From assembly GCA_003402375.1 (NCBI GenBank), contig QFXJ01000045.1, positions 169,290-233,289 of the forward strand: 64,000 nucleotides of DNA. Reading direction: 5' to 3'. This document shows positions 16,861-26,440 of the stretch, piece after piece (position 1 is the first letter of the stretch; each line of letters opens with the position of its first letter). This DNA comes from Candidatus Nitrotoga sp. CP45. Its GTDB lineage: Bacteria > Pseudomonadota > Gammaproteobacteria > Burkholderiales > Gallionellaceae. The position numbers were made by a program, and so were the translations under genes. The notes beneath the pieces are model-generated. The model saw only the letters and a program-made list of their open reading frames with translations. It was not told where the DNA came from and did no database searches.

Positions 16861-17676
16861 TCAGCGGCCCCCCAGCAGTCGTTTGAAAAAACTCTTTTTC
16901 TCTACGGTAACAAAACGCATCGGTAGTCCTTCGTCACCCATAAAGCGCCCCACCACGTCCCGATAGGCTTCAGCCACGTCGCTCTTATCTAAATGGATAG
17001 CTGGAGTGCCTGCATTAGAGGCTTGGAGTACTGATTCCGATTCCGGAATTACGCCGATCAAGGGGATGCGCAAGATTTCCTGGATGTCAGTAACCGACAA
17101 CATTTCGCCAGCTTCTACCCGCTTGGGATCGTAGCGAGTAATCAGTAAATGTTCTTTCACTGGATCGAGGCCATCCACAGCGCGTTTGGATTTGGCTGCG
17201 AGAATCCCGAGAATGCGGTCCGAATCCCGCACTGATGACACCTCCGGATTAGTTACTACCAAAGCCTCATCGGCAAAATACATTGCGGTGAATGCGCCTG
17301 ATTCGATGCCTGCCGGGGAGTCACATACGATACAGTCAAAACTTTCTTTTAGTTCGTTCAGTATGCGTTCAACGCCTTCCAGGTTGAGCGCATCTTTGTC
17401 TCGGGTTTGGGATGCGGGAAGAATGTACAGGTTGTCACAGTTCTTATCTTTGATGAGTGCCTGTTTAAGGGTCACCTCGCCGTTGATGACGTTGATGATG
17501 TCATACACCACACGCCGCTCGCAGCCCATGATGAGGTCCAGGTTGCGTAAACCCACATCGAAGTCGATGACAACCGTTTTGTTTCCCCGTAGGGCGAGAC
17601 CGCTGGAGAAGCTGGCGCTGGTTGTGGTCTTACCTACACCACCTTTCCCTGAAGTAACTACAATAACTTTAGACAC
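16861..17676 (-). CDS. minD: Septum-site determining ATPase MinD
   Basis: 271 aa from a GTG at 17676. I chose this over the ORF-track start because it gives the canonical beginning [20 protein letters not shown], with AGGA about 9 nt upstream. The deviant Walker A (GKGGVGKTT), [20 protein letters not shown] and the C-terminal amphipathic membrane helix ([12 protein letters not shown]) are all present. MinD binds membrane with ATP, recruits MinC to block FtsZ assembly and is released by MinE. Confidence 0.97.
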   Translation of the reverse strand: MSKVIVVTSGKGGVGKTTTSASFSSGLALRGNKTVVIDFDVGLRNLDLIMGCERRVVYDIINVINGEVTLKQALIKDKNCDNLYILPASQTRDKDALNLEGVERILNELKESFDCIVCDSPAGIESGAFTAMYFADEALVVTNPEVSSVRDSDRILGILAAKSKRAVDGLDPVKEHLLITRYDPKRVEAGEMLSVTDIQEILRIPLIGVIPESESVLQASNAGTPAIHLDKSDVAEAYRDVVGRFMGDEGLPMRFVTVEKKSFFKRLLGGR

Positions 17677-17740
17677 GTTTATATTCCTGAACAAGATTTA
17701 GATACATTTTACCCGTAAATGGGGATGCTAAAAAATTCCT

Positions 17741-18577
17741 TTAGCTAAGCAAGGGCTGGATAATCAAATCAGAGCCATTCAGATGCACCTGAACGGGTTT
17801 GCCGCGTAAATTTTCGGGAATGCCGTTCTCGAATACCTTAAAGCAGCCAGCAACGGAAATCAATTCTGCTTCCAGGCTATGTACGAAAATACGCGCATTC
17901 TCGTTACCTTGAGCCCCCGCGATTGCACGGCCGCGCAGCGGGGCGTAAATGTGGATATCTCCGTCAGCAATCAGTTCAGCGCCTGCATTAACAACGCCCA
18001 GTACAACCAAATTACTACCTTCGGCATAGATTCTCTGGCCAGTGCGGACCGGTTTGTTGATTATCATGGTTGGACGGAAAGTTGGCGGTACTTGGGAAAC
18101 GGGATTTTGGCGTTGGGTATCTGAGTCAAGGACGTTGCTGTTATTGGTTTCTATCGTCAATCCAAATTCGGGCAGTTCGGGTGCATTATTTTTTTCTGCA
18201 TTAGGAGTAATGCTTGGGGCTGTGGTGGGAATCGGTGCCGTCTTTACTGTGGGTTTAACAATGGTGTCAGGGAAGAGTCCCAAGCCTGATTGTACGGCGG
18301 CTTCGCGCTGCTCAGTGGATCCCCCTATAACACCAGTGGCATGCATGCCATGATCCAGCATGAATGACATAAGGTCAGCAAAGTCTGGGGAAATGTTGCT
18401 GTTCGCGATAGCAGAGAGATCGAGAGCAACAGGTGTATTGGAGAAAAAATTATGCGTTTTATTAACACGCGTATCCAATTGATTTTTTAGTTGAGCCATG
18501 TCGGTTGTATTGACATAGAGCACAAATAAAGAGAGATTGGCAATTTTGAGTTTGAATGCTGGTTCTGCGTGTGCCAT
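17741..18577 (-). CDS. minC: Septum-site determining protein MinC
   Basis: 278 aa. The N-terminal FtsZ-antagonist domain (about 1-105) is followed by a Pro/Thr/Asn-rich linker (about 110-165) that is longer than in E. coli. The C-terminal beta-helical domain (about 170-278) includes RTGQRIYAEGSNLVVLGVVN, GAELIADGDIHIYAPLRGRA and ELISVAGCF, which dimerises and binds MinD. It is first in the operon, 64 nt ahead of minD. Upstream is the large glycosyltransferase gene, 106 bp away on the same strand. Confidence 0.95.
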   Translation of the reverse strand: MAHAEPAFKLKIANLSLFVLYVNTTDMAQLKNQLDTRVNKTHNFFSNTPVALDLSAIANSNISPDFADLMSFMLDHGMHATGVIGGSTEQREAAVQSGLGLFPDTIVKPTVKTAPIPTTAPSITPNAEKNNAPELPEFGLTIETNNSNVLDSDTQRQNPVSQVPPTFRPTMIINKPVRTGQRIYAEGSNLVVLGVVNAGAELIADGDIHIYAPLRGRAIAGAQGNENARIFVHSLEAELISVAGCFKVFENGIPENLRGKPVQVHLNGSDLIIQPLLS

Positions 18578-18683
18578 ATTTTTGAGTCTTTTAGAGTCTG
18601 TTGCTAAGCTTGGTAGGACTCCGCCCCCTAAGTCTTAAGAAGGTCGCGCAGTTTAACGATGCCTTCCGTGGTTTTCAAGCTTG

Positions 18684-21600
18684 TCACCGTTTATTTAAAG
18701 AATCTAGTCGATCCTTGATAATTTTCCCGACTGTCTGATGATTATATCGAGCCGCCATATCGGCTGCCGCGCGATCTGAAATACGTTGGCGATAGTCTGG
18801 ATCTTCGAACAACCGAATCATGTACTCCGCCGCATGACCCACGTCTGGATCAGCCCACATCCAACCGGGCTCGTAATAAATGAATTGGCCCGGTTTTACG
18901 GGTATCAGGGTGTAATTGACGAGACAGCTGTTTTCGCTATCCATGAATTCGAGATTACCCGAGTAGCCGGTGCCTATAACCGGCTTGCCCAAGGCCATGC
19001 ATTCTGCCATTCCCAAGCCGAATCCTTCGGAACGATGCAGCGAAACATAGGCATCGCAAACACTTTGCAGTCCATACATTTCTTCACGGGAAAGAAGGCA
19101 ATCAAGAATGGTAATGCGGGGATCCTGCTCAGCAAGTTCTTGAAGTAAGGTAAATTTTTCTAAGTGCCTCTCTCCATGGTGGCATTTAATAACCAGACCT
19201 ACACGGTCTTCAGAAATCGGAAAAGCATGCCTGAAAGCCTCAATCGTAGCCCAAGGATTTTTTCTGTCTGCGAAAGAATAAAAATCGAAATTGAATAGAA
19301 ACAGAAAACGATTATCCGGGAGCGCAAATTCAGTACGCGAATGCGGTCGTGAAATTTTTACATCTATTGCGTGAGGAATTCGGACAACGGGTTTATCTGT
19401 GACACGTTTGACGAGCTGTTCCACGAAATTGCTTGCAACCCAAATTTCATCGACTAACTCGAGTGCAGGTTGCCATTTTCTCGGAAACTTATCAATTTCC
19501 CAATGCCAGTAGCTGATTACTCGACGCCCCCGGAGATCTCCCCGCTCGAAATATCGTCGCCATACGGATTCGAGCTGATCGGGGTTCATGTAAAAAAGTG
19601 TTGTCCGTTGATCATTATCGCTGGTAAGAAAGCGATCCATACTTCGGTTGCTTTGCCTGCCCTCCATTATCACGCCGGCATCCTGAATGTTGACTTTTAT
19701 ATCTTTGGCATAACAGGTTGCCGCCATGGTGCGCACACTCTCAGCAAGACCAGCTTCCCCCCTGAAATAGCCAACAAGATTCAAACCCTCTCCAACACCG
19801 ATATTAGATTTGAGGAGTGAGTCATCCTCCTGTCGTGTAAGCTCATCATCTAGGTCAGTCAGGGTTTTTTGAGGCAAACTTATCTGGCCTGCGGCAAGTA
19901 CTTTAGCCAGGTACGCTGATCCAACGGTGGCCTTGGCCGGGGCAAACTCATTTTCTGGCAAAGAAGTAATAGCTTTGTCGTGGTAATCAGCGAACAATCT
20001 GCCGTACTCTTCGCGATTCCGCTCGAGCGACTTCTGAATAGTATTATTTTCGTGCAGCCGATAACGATACAAATTAGACGATACCAAGCGCGGCTCGGCG
20101 TACCATAAAGCACGCAGACAGAAATCCCAGTCGTGATTCGATTGATAATCACGAAATCCACCCAGTTTTTTATATAACGATTTGGAAAAGAAAAGATTCC
20201 CAGTCGAAATAGTTGGATTTAACGCTCCTAGCAAGGCACTACCGATCGTATCTGATGAGGAGAGACTGTCCTCTATTCGGGAAAGAATGTAAGCTCGATT
20301 ATTTTTTTGGGGAGTAATGACCTGATTGTGTGGATCCATGCAGATACATTTTGAAAATCCCCATTCAAATTCACTTCGCGCGATTTTCTCAACCATTTCA
20401 GCGATTCGTCCGGGTTCGAAAAGATCATCTGAATTAAGCGGATTAATGAATTCTCCCTGAGCAAGCGCTATGGCCTCGTTTAAAGTCGCATGGGCACCCA
20501 AGTTGGTGCCACGAGCAACAAATCGGTGAGGCAAGTGGCAACTCCTCAGCTTTTCTCTAATAATGTCAGGCGACCCATCGCTTGAGGCGTCATCAATTAT
20601 GATTAATTCAAGATTACGGTAGGTTTGCGCATATACCGATTCTAAAGAATGTTCGATGTACGAAGCATGATTGTAGGAAGGAATAACAACACTTACCAAG
20701 GGTTCATAACCCGACCTATAAGGCCTTGTAGTAAGCCAGCGATCGTACTGCTGCCGCAGCTCGGCACCTTTTGCGGTGTCACGGCCCAGCATTCTACCGC
20801 CCAGTGCCAAGCCGTAATTAAAGAGAATGCCTGGAAGTTGCCACTGGGTTGCCATGCCTGCGCGTCTTATCAGTGCTGAGGCCTCCCGAACTCTGTGTCG
20901 GCAGTAAAGAACGACCCCGAGCATATGCAGCGCATCGGGATCGCCGCCCCTCAACTCGAGCGCCTCCAGATATAGACGTTCTGCACTCTCAAGCTCGTTA
21001 ACGCGTTGTGCAGCTAACGCAGACTCCATGATTGAATGGAACGAGCGGGAAGCATTCGGTTTCGAGAGAGTATCAATCTCCCCACAGCAGTGTTTGTAGC
21101 GCTTTCCGCTACCGCAGGTACAAGCTTGCAGGCGCCTCGGCGGAGGAACCGATGTTTGGCAAGATTCGCCCTCCCTCCTCCTTTTAAGCGCTTCTTGAAG
21201 ATCAAAAAATGCTAATGGTTGATGTTCATTAGTCGTTACGAGCACATTCATGTCTTCGTTCACGTCGATACCTTTGGGACCTCCTTCCTGAAGGTTGTTT
21301 CGGCCCAGCTTAAAAACCCCATCGTTCATTACTCTGAACGAATTGACTGGGTCAAATCTACCTGACCAGCAGTTACCACTCTTTTCGTAGATATGCACAA
21401 AGGGGGCGCCAGCATCTGCGACCAGAATGAATCGGTCTTCCGCTATAAATCGCACACCATGCGGGAAAGTAGTTCCATGCAATATGCCTGATGGTTCGCT
21501 ATCAGGCGTCAGTTGTGGAGTGTTTTCATACAGAAAAACACAGTGTTTTCCATGGTTGCTTACTGCAATCCAGCGACCATCATTACTAAACGACACCCCG

Positions 21601-22139
21601 TCCGGAATGTCCAGGCCCTTGGCCAACAGAATTTCGTTATGTTTGACTGTTAAAGATTCAGTCACATCCAAGATATGACGAGAAACGTAATGAGCATAAT
21701 TATTACAAATCAGAACATCATACAACCCATTTTTTAAACAAATTGCAGATACAGATCCGGGCGAATAGAGCCACAGGTTGCTCGGGATTACGCCTAGATC
21801 TGGTAGTTCAACTATCTTTTTCACCGCGCCACGCGGAGGCAGCCTCAGTACTGATGCTCCACCTTTGCGATTCGCTACTATCAAAGTTTTGTCATCCAAG
21901 AAAGCGAGCCCATGCGGATTTTTCAAACTAAGGGAAGATATTTCCACGAAATCGCTAATGACCACGTTTTTATGAATATCAGTAAAGTCAAAATCCACTT
22001 CCAGTATGAGAATCTTGTTGCAATTAAATCCGGCGATGGCAAGACGTCGACCATCTGGAGAAAATTTCACATCTTCAGTACGTCCCAATCCGGCCACCGC
22101 TCTGCAAACATCATCGGATAATACAGGCTTTATATTCAT
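18684..22139 (-). CDS. Giant fusion: beta-propeller + SEC-C + TPR + GT2 + GT4 glycosyltransferases
   Basis: 1151 aa from the ATG at 22139; the ORF-track TTG adds 10 residues. Domains in order: an NHL/WD-like beta-propeller (about 1-335, with VKFSPDGRRLAIAGFN and VSFSNDGRWIAVSNHGKHCV), a SEC-C zinc motif (CTCGSGKRYKHCCG, about 340-355), TPR-like helices (about 370-450, AERLYLEALELRGGDPDALH), a family 2 glycosyltransferase (VSVVIPSYNHASYIEHSLES then LIIIDDASSDGS, about 485-720), and a GT4-type transferase at the C-terminus (SLHRSEGFGLGMAECMALGK). It has no signal peptide or membrane span, so it is cytoplasmic. Likely role is surface glycan or glycoprotein synthesis. It stands alone, without other polysaccharide genes nearby. 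The combination is unusual. Confidence 0.82.
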   Translation of the reverse strand: MNIKPVLSDDVCRAVAGLGRTEDVKFSPDGRRLAIAGFNCNKILILEVDFDFTDIHKNVVISDFVEISSLSLKNPHGLAFLDDKTLIVANRKGGASVLRLPPRGAVKKIVELPDLGVIPSNLWLYSPGSVSAICLKNGLYDVLICNNYAHYVSRHILDVTESLTVKHNEILLAKGLDIPDGVSFSNDGRWIAVSNHGKHCVFLYENTPQLTPDSEPSGILHGTTFPHGVRFIAEDRFILVADAGAPFVHIYEKSGNCWSGRFDPVNSFRVMNDGVFKLGRNNLQEGGPKGIDVNEDMNVLVTTNEHQPLAFFDLQEALKRRREGESCQTSVPPPRRLQACTCGSGKRYKHCCGEIDTLSKPNASRSFHSIMESALAAQRVNELESAERLYLEALELRGGDPDALHMLGVVLYCRHRVREASALIRRAGMATQWQLPGILFNYGLALGGRMLGRDTAKGAELRQQYDRWLTTRPYRSGYEPLVSVVIPSYNHASYIEHSLESVYAQTYRNLELIIIDDASSDGSPDIIREKLRSCHLPHRFVARGTNLGAHATLNEAIALAQGEFINPLNSDDLFEPGRIAEMVEKIARSEFEWGFSKCICMDPHNQVITPQKNNRAYILSRIEDSLSSSDTIGSALLGALNPTISTGNLFFSKSLYKKLGGFRDYQSNHDWDFCLRALWYAEPRLVSSNLYRYRLHENNTIQKSLERNREEYGRLFADYHDKAITSLPENEFAPAKATVGSAYLAKVLAAGQISLPQKTLTDLDDELTRQEDDSLLKSNIGVGEGLNLVGYFRGEAGLAESVRTMAATCYAKDIKVNIQDAGVIMEGRQSNRSMDRFLTSDNDQRTTLFYMNPDQLESVWRRYFERGDLRGRRVISYWHWEIDKFPRKWQPALELVDEIWVASNFVEQLVKRVTDKPVVRIPHAIDVKISRPHSRTEFALPDNRFLFLFNFDFYSFADRKNPWATIEAFRHAFPISEDRVGLVIKCHHGERHLEKFTLLQELAEQDPRITILDCLLSREEMYGLQSVCDAYVSLHRSEGFGLGMAECMALGKPVIGTGYSGNLEFMDSENSCLVNYTLIPVKPGQFIYYEPGWMWADPDVGHAAEYMIRLFEDPDYRQRISDRAAADMAARYNHQTVGKIIKDRLDSLNKR

Positions 22140-22393
22140 TGACTTATAATGGTAGAATGTGGCGGTCAAGTAATTTCTGGCACAACAGTAGGTATTTTTG
22201 GTGCTCTGTTTTACTCAAATACTTAGGGCGACAGATTACCCAATATTAAGTGTAAGCGATTACAGTTACGGAATCACACGATGTATGAAGTGATATCGGT
22301 TTTAGCTTCCGTGTGATTGGCATATTCGCGCTGCCGGATGTTCCATTTTGAGGCTCAAGAAAAAACTGAATAAGCTTATTTTTTGGAGAAAAT
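22140..22393. other. Divergent intergenic region with dispersed repeat copy 2
   Basis: Upstream region shared by the glycosyltransferase fusion (minus) and the dienelactone hydrolase (plus). It contains GCATATTCGCGCTGCC followed by TTCCATTTTGAGGCTCAAGA at 22320-22364, the second copy of the repeat at 1-48. The repeat ends about 30 bp before the hydrolase ATG. Confidence 0.55.
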
Positions 22394-23203
22394 ATGAATA
22401 AATTTCTATTGTTCACGGGCTTGATGTTTGCAACTTTTGCGTCTTACGCTGCCGTGCAAGGTAAAGAAGTAACCTATAGCGCCAACGGTACCCTACTCAA
22501 GGGTTATATCGCCTACGACGATTCTATACAGGGCAAGCGCCCAGGTATTATGGTGGTGCATGAATGGTGGGGACACAACGAATATGCGCGCAAACGCGCC
22601 CGTATGTTGGCGGAGCGAGGTTTCACCGCGCTGGCAATTGATATGTATGGCGACGGCAAACAGGCGCATCATCCGGATGATGCGGGCAAATTCGCCAGCG
22701 AGGTGGCAAAAAATACTGAGCTAGCCAAGGCGCGATTCGATAGCGCATATAGCTTGATTAGCAAGGAAAAAACGGTGGATTCCAACCGCATTGCAGCCAT
22801 CGGCTATTGTTTTGGCGGTTCGGTAGTGTTGCACATGGCGCGCATTGGTAAGCCTCTTAAGGCAGTGATGAGTTTCCACGGTAGCCTGGGAACAGAGTAT
22901 CCGGCAGTGGCAGGCAAGGTCAAGGCGCGGATCGCGTCCTTTACTGGCGAAGACGATCCGATGATCCCCGCTACCCAGGTCGCCGCTTTCAGACAGGAGA
23001 TGGAGAAGGCCGGCGTGACCTATAAAGCGGTGACCTATCCCGGTGCTAAGCACAGCTTCACCAATCCGGACGCAGATAAATATGGCCAAGAGTTCAAACT
23101 GCCGCTGGCCTATAACGCTATAGCAGATAAGGCTTCGTGGGATGAGGGTATGGCATTTCTGGCCGATGCATTCCATGTTGGAGATATGACTAAGCGGAAC
23201 TGA
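22394..23203 (+). CDS. Exported dienelactone hydrolase family protein
   Basis: 269 aa with a signal peptide of about 19 residues (FLLFTGLMFATFASYA). It has an alpha/beta-hydrolase fold of the DLH family: nucleophile elbow GYCFGG (Cys at about 142), then GEDDPMIP (Asp) and AKHSFTNPDADKYG (His) complete a Cys-Asp-His triad. GIMVVHEWWGHNEYARKRAR is the family's oxyanion-side motif. Family members hydrolyse dienelactones and other small esters; the periplasmic location here suggests a different, unknown substrate. Ribosome site GGAGAAAAT precedes the ATG. It is 97 bp upstream of an FMN reductase gene. Confidence 0.9.
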   Translation: MNKFLLFTGLMFATFASYAAVQGKEVTYSANGTLLKGYIAYDDSIQGKRPGIMVVHEWWGHNEYARKRARMLAERGFTALAIDMYGDGKQAHHPDDAGKFASEVAKNTELAKARFDSAYSLISKEKTVDSNRIAAIGYCFGGSVVLHMARIGKPLKAVMSFHGSLGTEYPAVAGKVKARIASFTGEDDPMIPATQVAAFRQEMEKAGVTYKAVTYPGAKHSFTNPDADKYGQEFKLPLAYNAIADKASWDEGMAFLADAFHVGDMTKRN

Positions 23204-23300
23204 AAGAACCAACAGCCACGTCGAAAAATTCAAAATGTATGGTTATGCTGACGTGGTCGAGACGTTTTAAGATCATTGGTAACATTAAAAGGAGATCATC

Positions 23301-23852
23301 ATGAACCAATATCAAATTGCCGTTATCGTTGGCAGCCTTCGTAAGGATTCATTCAACCGCAAGCTAGCTAACGCCATTGTAAAATTGGCGCCATCAGAGT
23401 TCTCATTCAAAGAATTGCAAATCGGCGACTTGCCGCTTTATAACCAAGACGATGATGCGAACCAAGCACAGCCTGTCAAGCGGCTGAAAGGGGAAATTAC
23501 AGCGTCGCAGGGCGTTCTGTTTGTAACGCCCGAATACAACCGCTCTATCTCTGGAGTGCTCAAGAATGCAATCGACCACGCCTCGCGTCCCTATGGCCAA
23601 AGCGCTTGGGCGGGCAAGCCCGCTGGTGTGCTGGGCGCTTCTCCCGGAGCCAACGGCACGGCCATGGCACAACAACATTTGCGCAATATTCTCGCGACTT
23701 TGGATATGCCAACGCTAGGGCAGCCCGAAGCATTTACCCATGTAAAGGATGGATTGTTTGACGAAGCCGGCGACATCGGTACAGCCAGCAAGAAATTCTT
23801 CCAGAACTGGATGGATCATTATGTCGCGTGGGTGAAAAAGCACGCTGTCTGA
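23301..23852 (+). CDS. NADPH-dependent FMN reductase (ChrR/YieF-like)
   Basis: 183 aa flavodoxin-like protein. The FMN phosphate loop GSLRKDSFNRKLANAI (about 12-27) and the isoalloxazine-contacting VTPEYNRSISGVLKNAIDHA (about 75-94) are the family signatures, with GASPGANGTAMAQQHLRNIL after them. Such enzymes reduce quinones, chromate and azo compounds with NAD(P)H and protect against oxidative stress. AAGGAGAT lies 8 nt before the ATG. Whether it is transcribed with the upstream hydrolase is open. Confidence 0.92.
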   Translation: MNQYQIAVIVGSLRKDSFNRKLANAIVKLAPSEFSFKELQIGDLPLYNQDDDANQAQPVKRLKGEITASQGVLFVTPEYNRSISGVLKNAIDHASRPYGQSAWAGKPAGVLGASPGANGTAMAQQHLRNILATLDMPTLGQPEAFTHVKDGLFDEAGDIGTASKKFFQNWMDHYVAWVKKHAV

Positions 23853-24228
23853 CGCAGTTATTGATTCGGCTAGATTATTGATTCGGCCAGATTATGTTTG
23901 AAGTTCGTTCGCCTTGAGTATGATATTCGCCCGCAGGCCGAAAGGTGTTGGCAAGAAACAGACAGCCCAAGCCCCGCTCGTCCTGAGCCTGTCGAAGGAC
24001 GTTTCGGTGCTGTTCGGTCCAATTTTGGATAGCGTTTCGCAGCGCTACAAAATCGTAACATATTCATTTTATGATCATTAAAAAGCTGTTCCTTGAGAGC
24101 TTGTTGAAAGGTGAATGGGCTTCGACAAGCCCAGCCCGAACGGAGTTAATACTTCACCGTGCCGGATCAATAAAAAGACAGACGCATATCGCTAAAATCT
24201 CTCCATCTGCAATATCGTACAAGCCGCT
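23853..24228. other. Intergenic region with short repeats
   Basis: About 375 bp. A 17-20 bp unit, ATTGATTCGGCYAGATTAT, occurs twice in tandem at about 23860-23895. REP-like pieces follow at about 23975-24003 (CGTCCTGAGCCTGTCGAAGG) and 24116-24145 (GGGCTTCGACAAGCCCAGCC followed by CGAACGG). No credible gene; the small ORFs here are repeat translations. Confidence 0.6.
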
Positions 24229-24783
24229 ATGTGCGCAAAATCTACGCCAAATTATCTTGCTGGCTACCCTATAGCACTGGTAGAGCAAGTGCAGCGGCTT
24301 ATCGAACAAGGCCTGCTGACCGACACACTGCTGCAGAAGTATCCGCATGCGCACGCTGTGCGCTCCGACAAGGCGCTCTATGACTATGTGCTGGAAATTA
24401 AAGGCAGGTATCTGCGCAATGCCGGGCAGCTGAGCAAGGTCGCGTTCGACGGCAAACTTCATGTCATTCAGCACGCACTGGGCACGCACACCAGCATCTC
24501 GCGGGTACAGGGCACAAAACTCAGAGCCAAGCGTGAGATCCGCATAGCGGAATTGTTCAAGGAGATGCCGCTTGAATTTTTGCGTATGATCGTTGTTCAC
24601 GAACTTGCGCACATCAAGGAACACGAGCACAGCAAAGCCTTCTATCAACTGTGCCGGCATATGGAGCCAGATTATCACCAGCTGGAATTTGACCTGCGGG
24701 CTTACCTCATCTATCTCGAAGCGACTGGCCAGCCTCTTTGGTCGGCCGCCAATATCGACGCAGTCTCGCTCTTGAATGAGTGA
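24229..24783 (+). CDS. YgjP-like zinc metallopeptidase-domain protein
   Basis: 184 aa. The zinc site is HELAHIKEHEHSKAFYQLC (about 122-140), matching the HELxH...H...F pattern of the YgjP/DUF45/WLM group. The C-terminal half is otherwise helical (EFDLRAYLIYLEATGQPLW). No signal peptide, so cytoplasmic. YgjP genes are often found beside type I restriction genes; here the type I locus is 12 kb away and a DUF2779/WYL/DUF262 module begins 155 bp downstream on the same strand. Substrate unknown. Confidence 0.85.
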   Translation: MCAKSTPNYLAGYPIALVEQVQRLIEQGLLTDTLLQKYPHAHAVRSDKALYDYVLEIKGRYLRNAGQLSKVAFDGKLHVIQHALGTHTSISRVQGTKLRAKREIRIAELFKEMPLEFLRMIVVHELAHIKEHEHSKAFYQLCRHMEPDYHQLEFDLRAYLIYLEATGQPLWSAANIDAVSLLNE

Positions 24784-24937
24784 TAAGGCCGCTGCGTTGA
24801 CCCACTGCACGCCAACTGCACGGCATAAAGCCTTGCAAAAATTTGTGTCCAAGAAAGAGCAATTCTGACACGACACAAAATGACGCATGCTGAATGATAA
24901 TGGCATTTATTCTTCTCCCTTCCAACTCATAAATAAC

Positions 24938-26437
24938 ATGCGCGCATTCTCGAAGTCGAAGCTCATGGCCCTCCGCCAGTGTCCCAAACGTTTGTGGCTG
25001 GAAGTTCATCGTCCGGACTTGCGCGAAGATTCAGCCGCGACACAGACAAGTTTTCATATAGGTTTTCAGGTTGGCGATATTGCCCAGCGTATTTATGATC
25101 CAGAGGGGCGTGGCGTCGTGATCGACTTGCAAAATGAAGGGTTCAACCGTGCATTCGAGCGTAGCGCGGAATCACTTCATTCAGCACAACCTATCTTTGA
25201 GGCAGGCTTCTCTGCCGCTGGTACATTGGCCTTCGCCGATGTAATGCTGCCGGAGCAAAAGGATGGCAAGCAGATCTGGCGCATGGTCGAAGTAAAATCC
25301 TCTACCAGCGTGAAGGATTACCACCGCGATGACGTGGCAGTGCAGGCGTTTGTGGCTCAGTCAGCGGCCGTCCCGCTGGATGCCATTGCCCTGGCGCACA
25401 TTGATAGCTCATGGGTTTATCCAGGAAATGAACATTACCAAGGGCTGCTAAAAGAAAACGATCTCACCGCCGAGGCGTTCTCTCGGACCGATGAAGTCAA
25501 AGGCTGGATTGCCCAAGCGCAAAGCATCGTCGCCGAGCCTTCCGAGCCTGCCATCGGAACTGGCGACCATTGCGGCACGCCATTTGAATGCGGTTTTTAC
25601 AACTATTGCAGTCGCGACGAGCCAAAGCCGGAATACCCGGTCTGTTGGCTGCCCCGCATTTCTTCAGCAAAGGCAAAAGAGCTCACCATAAAAGGTGTCT
25701 ACGATCTAAAGGATGTACCAGACGACCTGCTCAACGACAAACAACAGCGGGTCAAAGATTACACCCTCGCCAATGAGGTGTTTTTCGACGCTGCTGGTGC
25801 CGCAGCAGATTTGGCTGCACATGTTCTTCCCGCCTATTTTCTCGACTTCGAAACCATCCAGTTCGCCGTACCCATCTGGAAAGGTACCCGCCCCTACCAG
25901 CAGATTACCTTCCAGTTCAGCCTGCACACGCTTGCCGTATCCGGCCAGCTGGAACAGACGGCCTTCCTTGACCTTTCAGGCAATAATCCTTCCAAACCCT
26001 TCGCACATGCGCTGATTGCTGCATGTGGTGAGCAAGGTCCTGTGTACGTCTACAACGCTGGATTTGAGAAAGCGCGCATTCGCGAACTGGCCGAGCGTTA
26101 CCCGCACTTGAGTGAACCGCTGCTAGCCATCAATGCACGTGTGGTCGATCTGCTGCCCATCGCCCGCGAGCGTTACTACCATCCAAGCCAACAAGGCAGC
26201 TGGAGCATCAAAAAGGTGTTGCCCGCCGTAGTCCCCGAACTGCGCTACGAAGCCCTCGACGGCGTGCAAGATGGCGGCATGGCAATGGACGCCTTTCTCG
26301 AAGGCATCCATCCGAACACCAGCGCCGAGCGCAAAGCCCAAATCGAACAGCAACTTCTTGAATACTGCAAGCTCGATACCTACGCCATGGTACGTCTATG
26401 GCAAGTATTTGCCGGCCGCTCTGACCTGAGGCTATAA
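24938..26437 (+). CDS. DUF2779 protein: Cas4-like Fe-S nuclease fused to DEDD-type exonuclease
   Basis: 499 aa from the ATG at 24938, because the conserved motif SKSKLMALRQCPKRLWLE lies at its N-terminus; the ORF track adds 17 residues. The first half looks like a Cas4/RecB PD-(D/E)XK nuclease: FADVMLPEQKDGKQIWRMVE then VKSSTSVKDYH (E..K core), with one early Cys plus HCGTPFECGFYNYC forming a likely iron-sulfur staple. The second half is RNase-H-like: YFLDFETIQF (DxE), VYNAGFEKARIRELA and YCKLDTYAMVRLW supply the acidic residues of a DEDD exonuclease. It is separated by 3 bp from the WYL gene and is the first gene of the module. Its role is unknown; a nucleic-acid-degrading effector is the natural inference. 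Confidence 0.85.
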   Translation: MRAFSKSKLMALRQCPKRLWLEVHRPDLREDSAATQTSFHIGFQVGDIAQRIYDPEGRGVVIDLQNEGFNRAFERSAESLHSAQPIFEAGFSAAGTLAFADVMLPEQKDGKQIWRMVEVKSSTSVKDYHRDDVAVQAFVAQSAAVPLDAIALAHIDSSWVYPGNEHYQGLLKENDLTAEAFSRTDEVKGWIAQAQSIVAEPSEPAIGTGDHCGTPFECGFYNYCSRDEPKPEYPVCWLPRISSAKAKELTIKGVYDLKDVPDDLLNDKQQRVKDYTLANEVFFDAAGAAADLAAHVLPAYFLDFETIQFAVPIWKGTRPYQQITFQFSLHTLAVSGQLEQTAFLDLSGNNPSKPFAHALIAACGEQGPVYVYNAGFEKARIRELAERYPHLSEPLLAINARVVDLLPIARERYYHPSQQGSWSIKKVLPAVVPELRYEALDGVQDGGMAMDAFLEGIHPNTSAERKAQIEQQLLEYCKLDTYAMVRLWQVFAGRSDLRL

Positions 26438-26440
26438 GCC

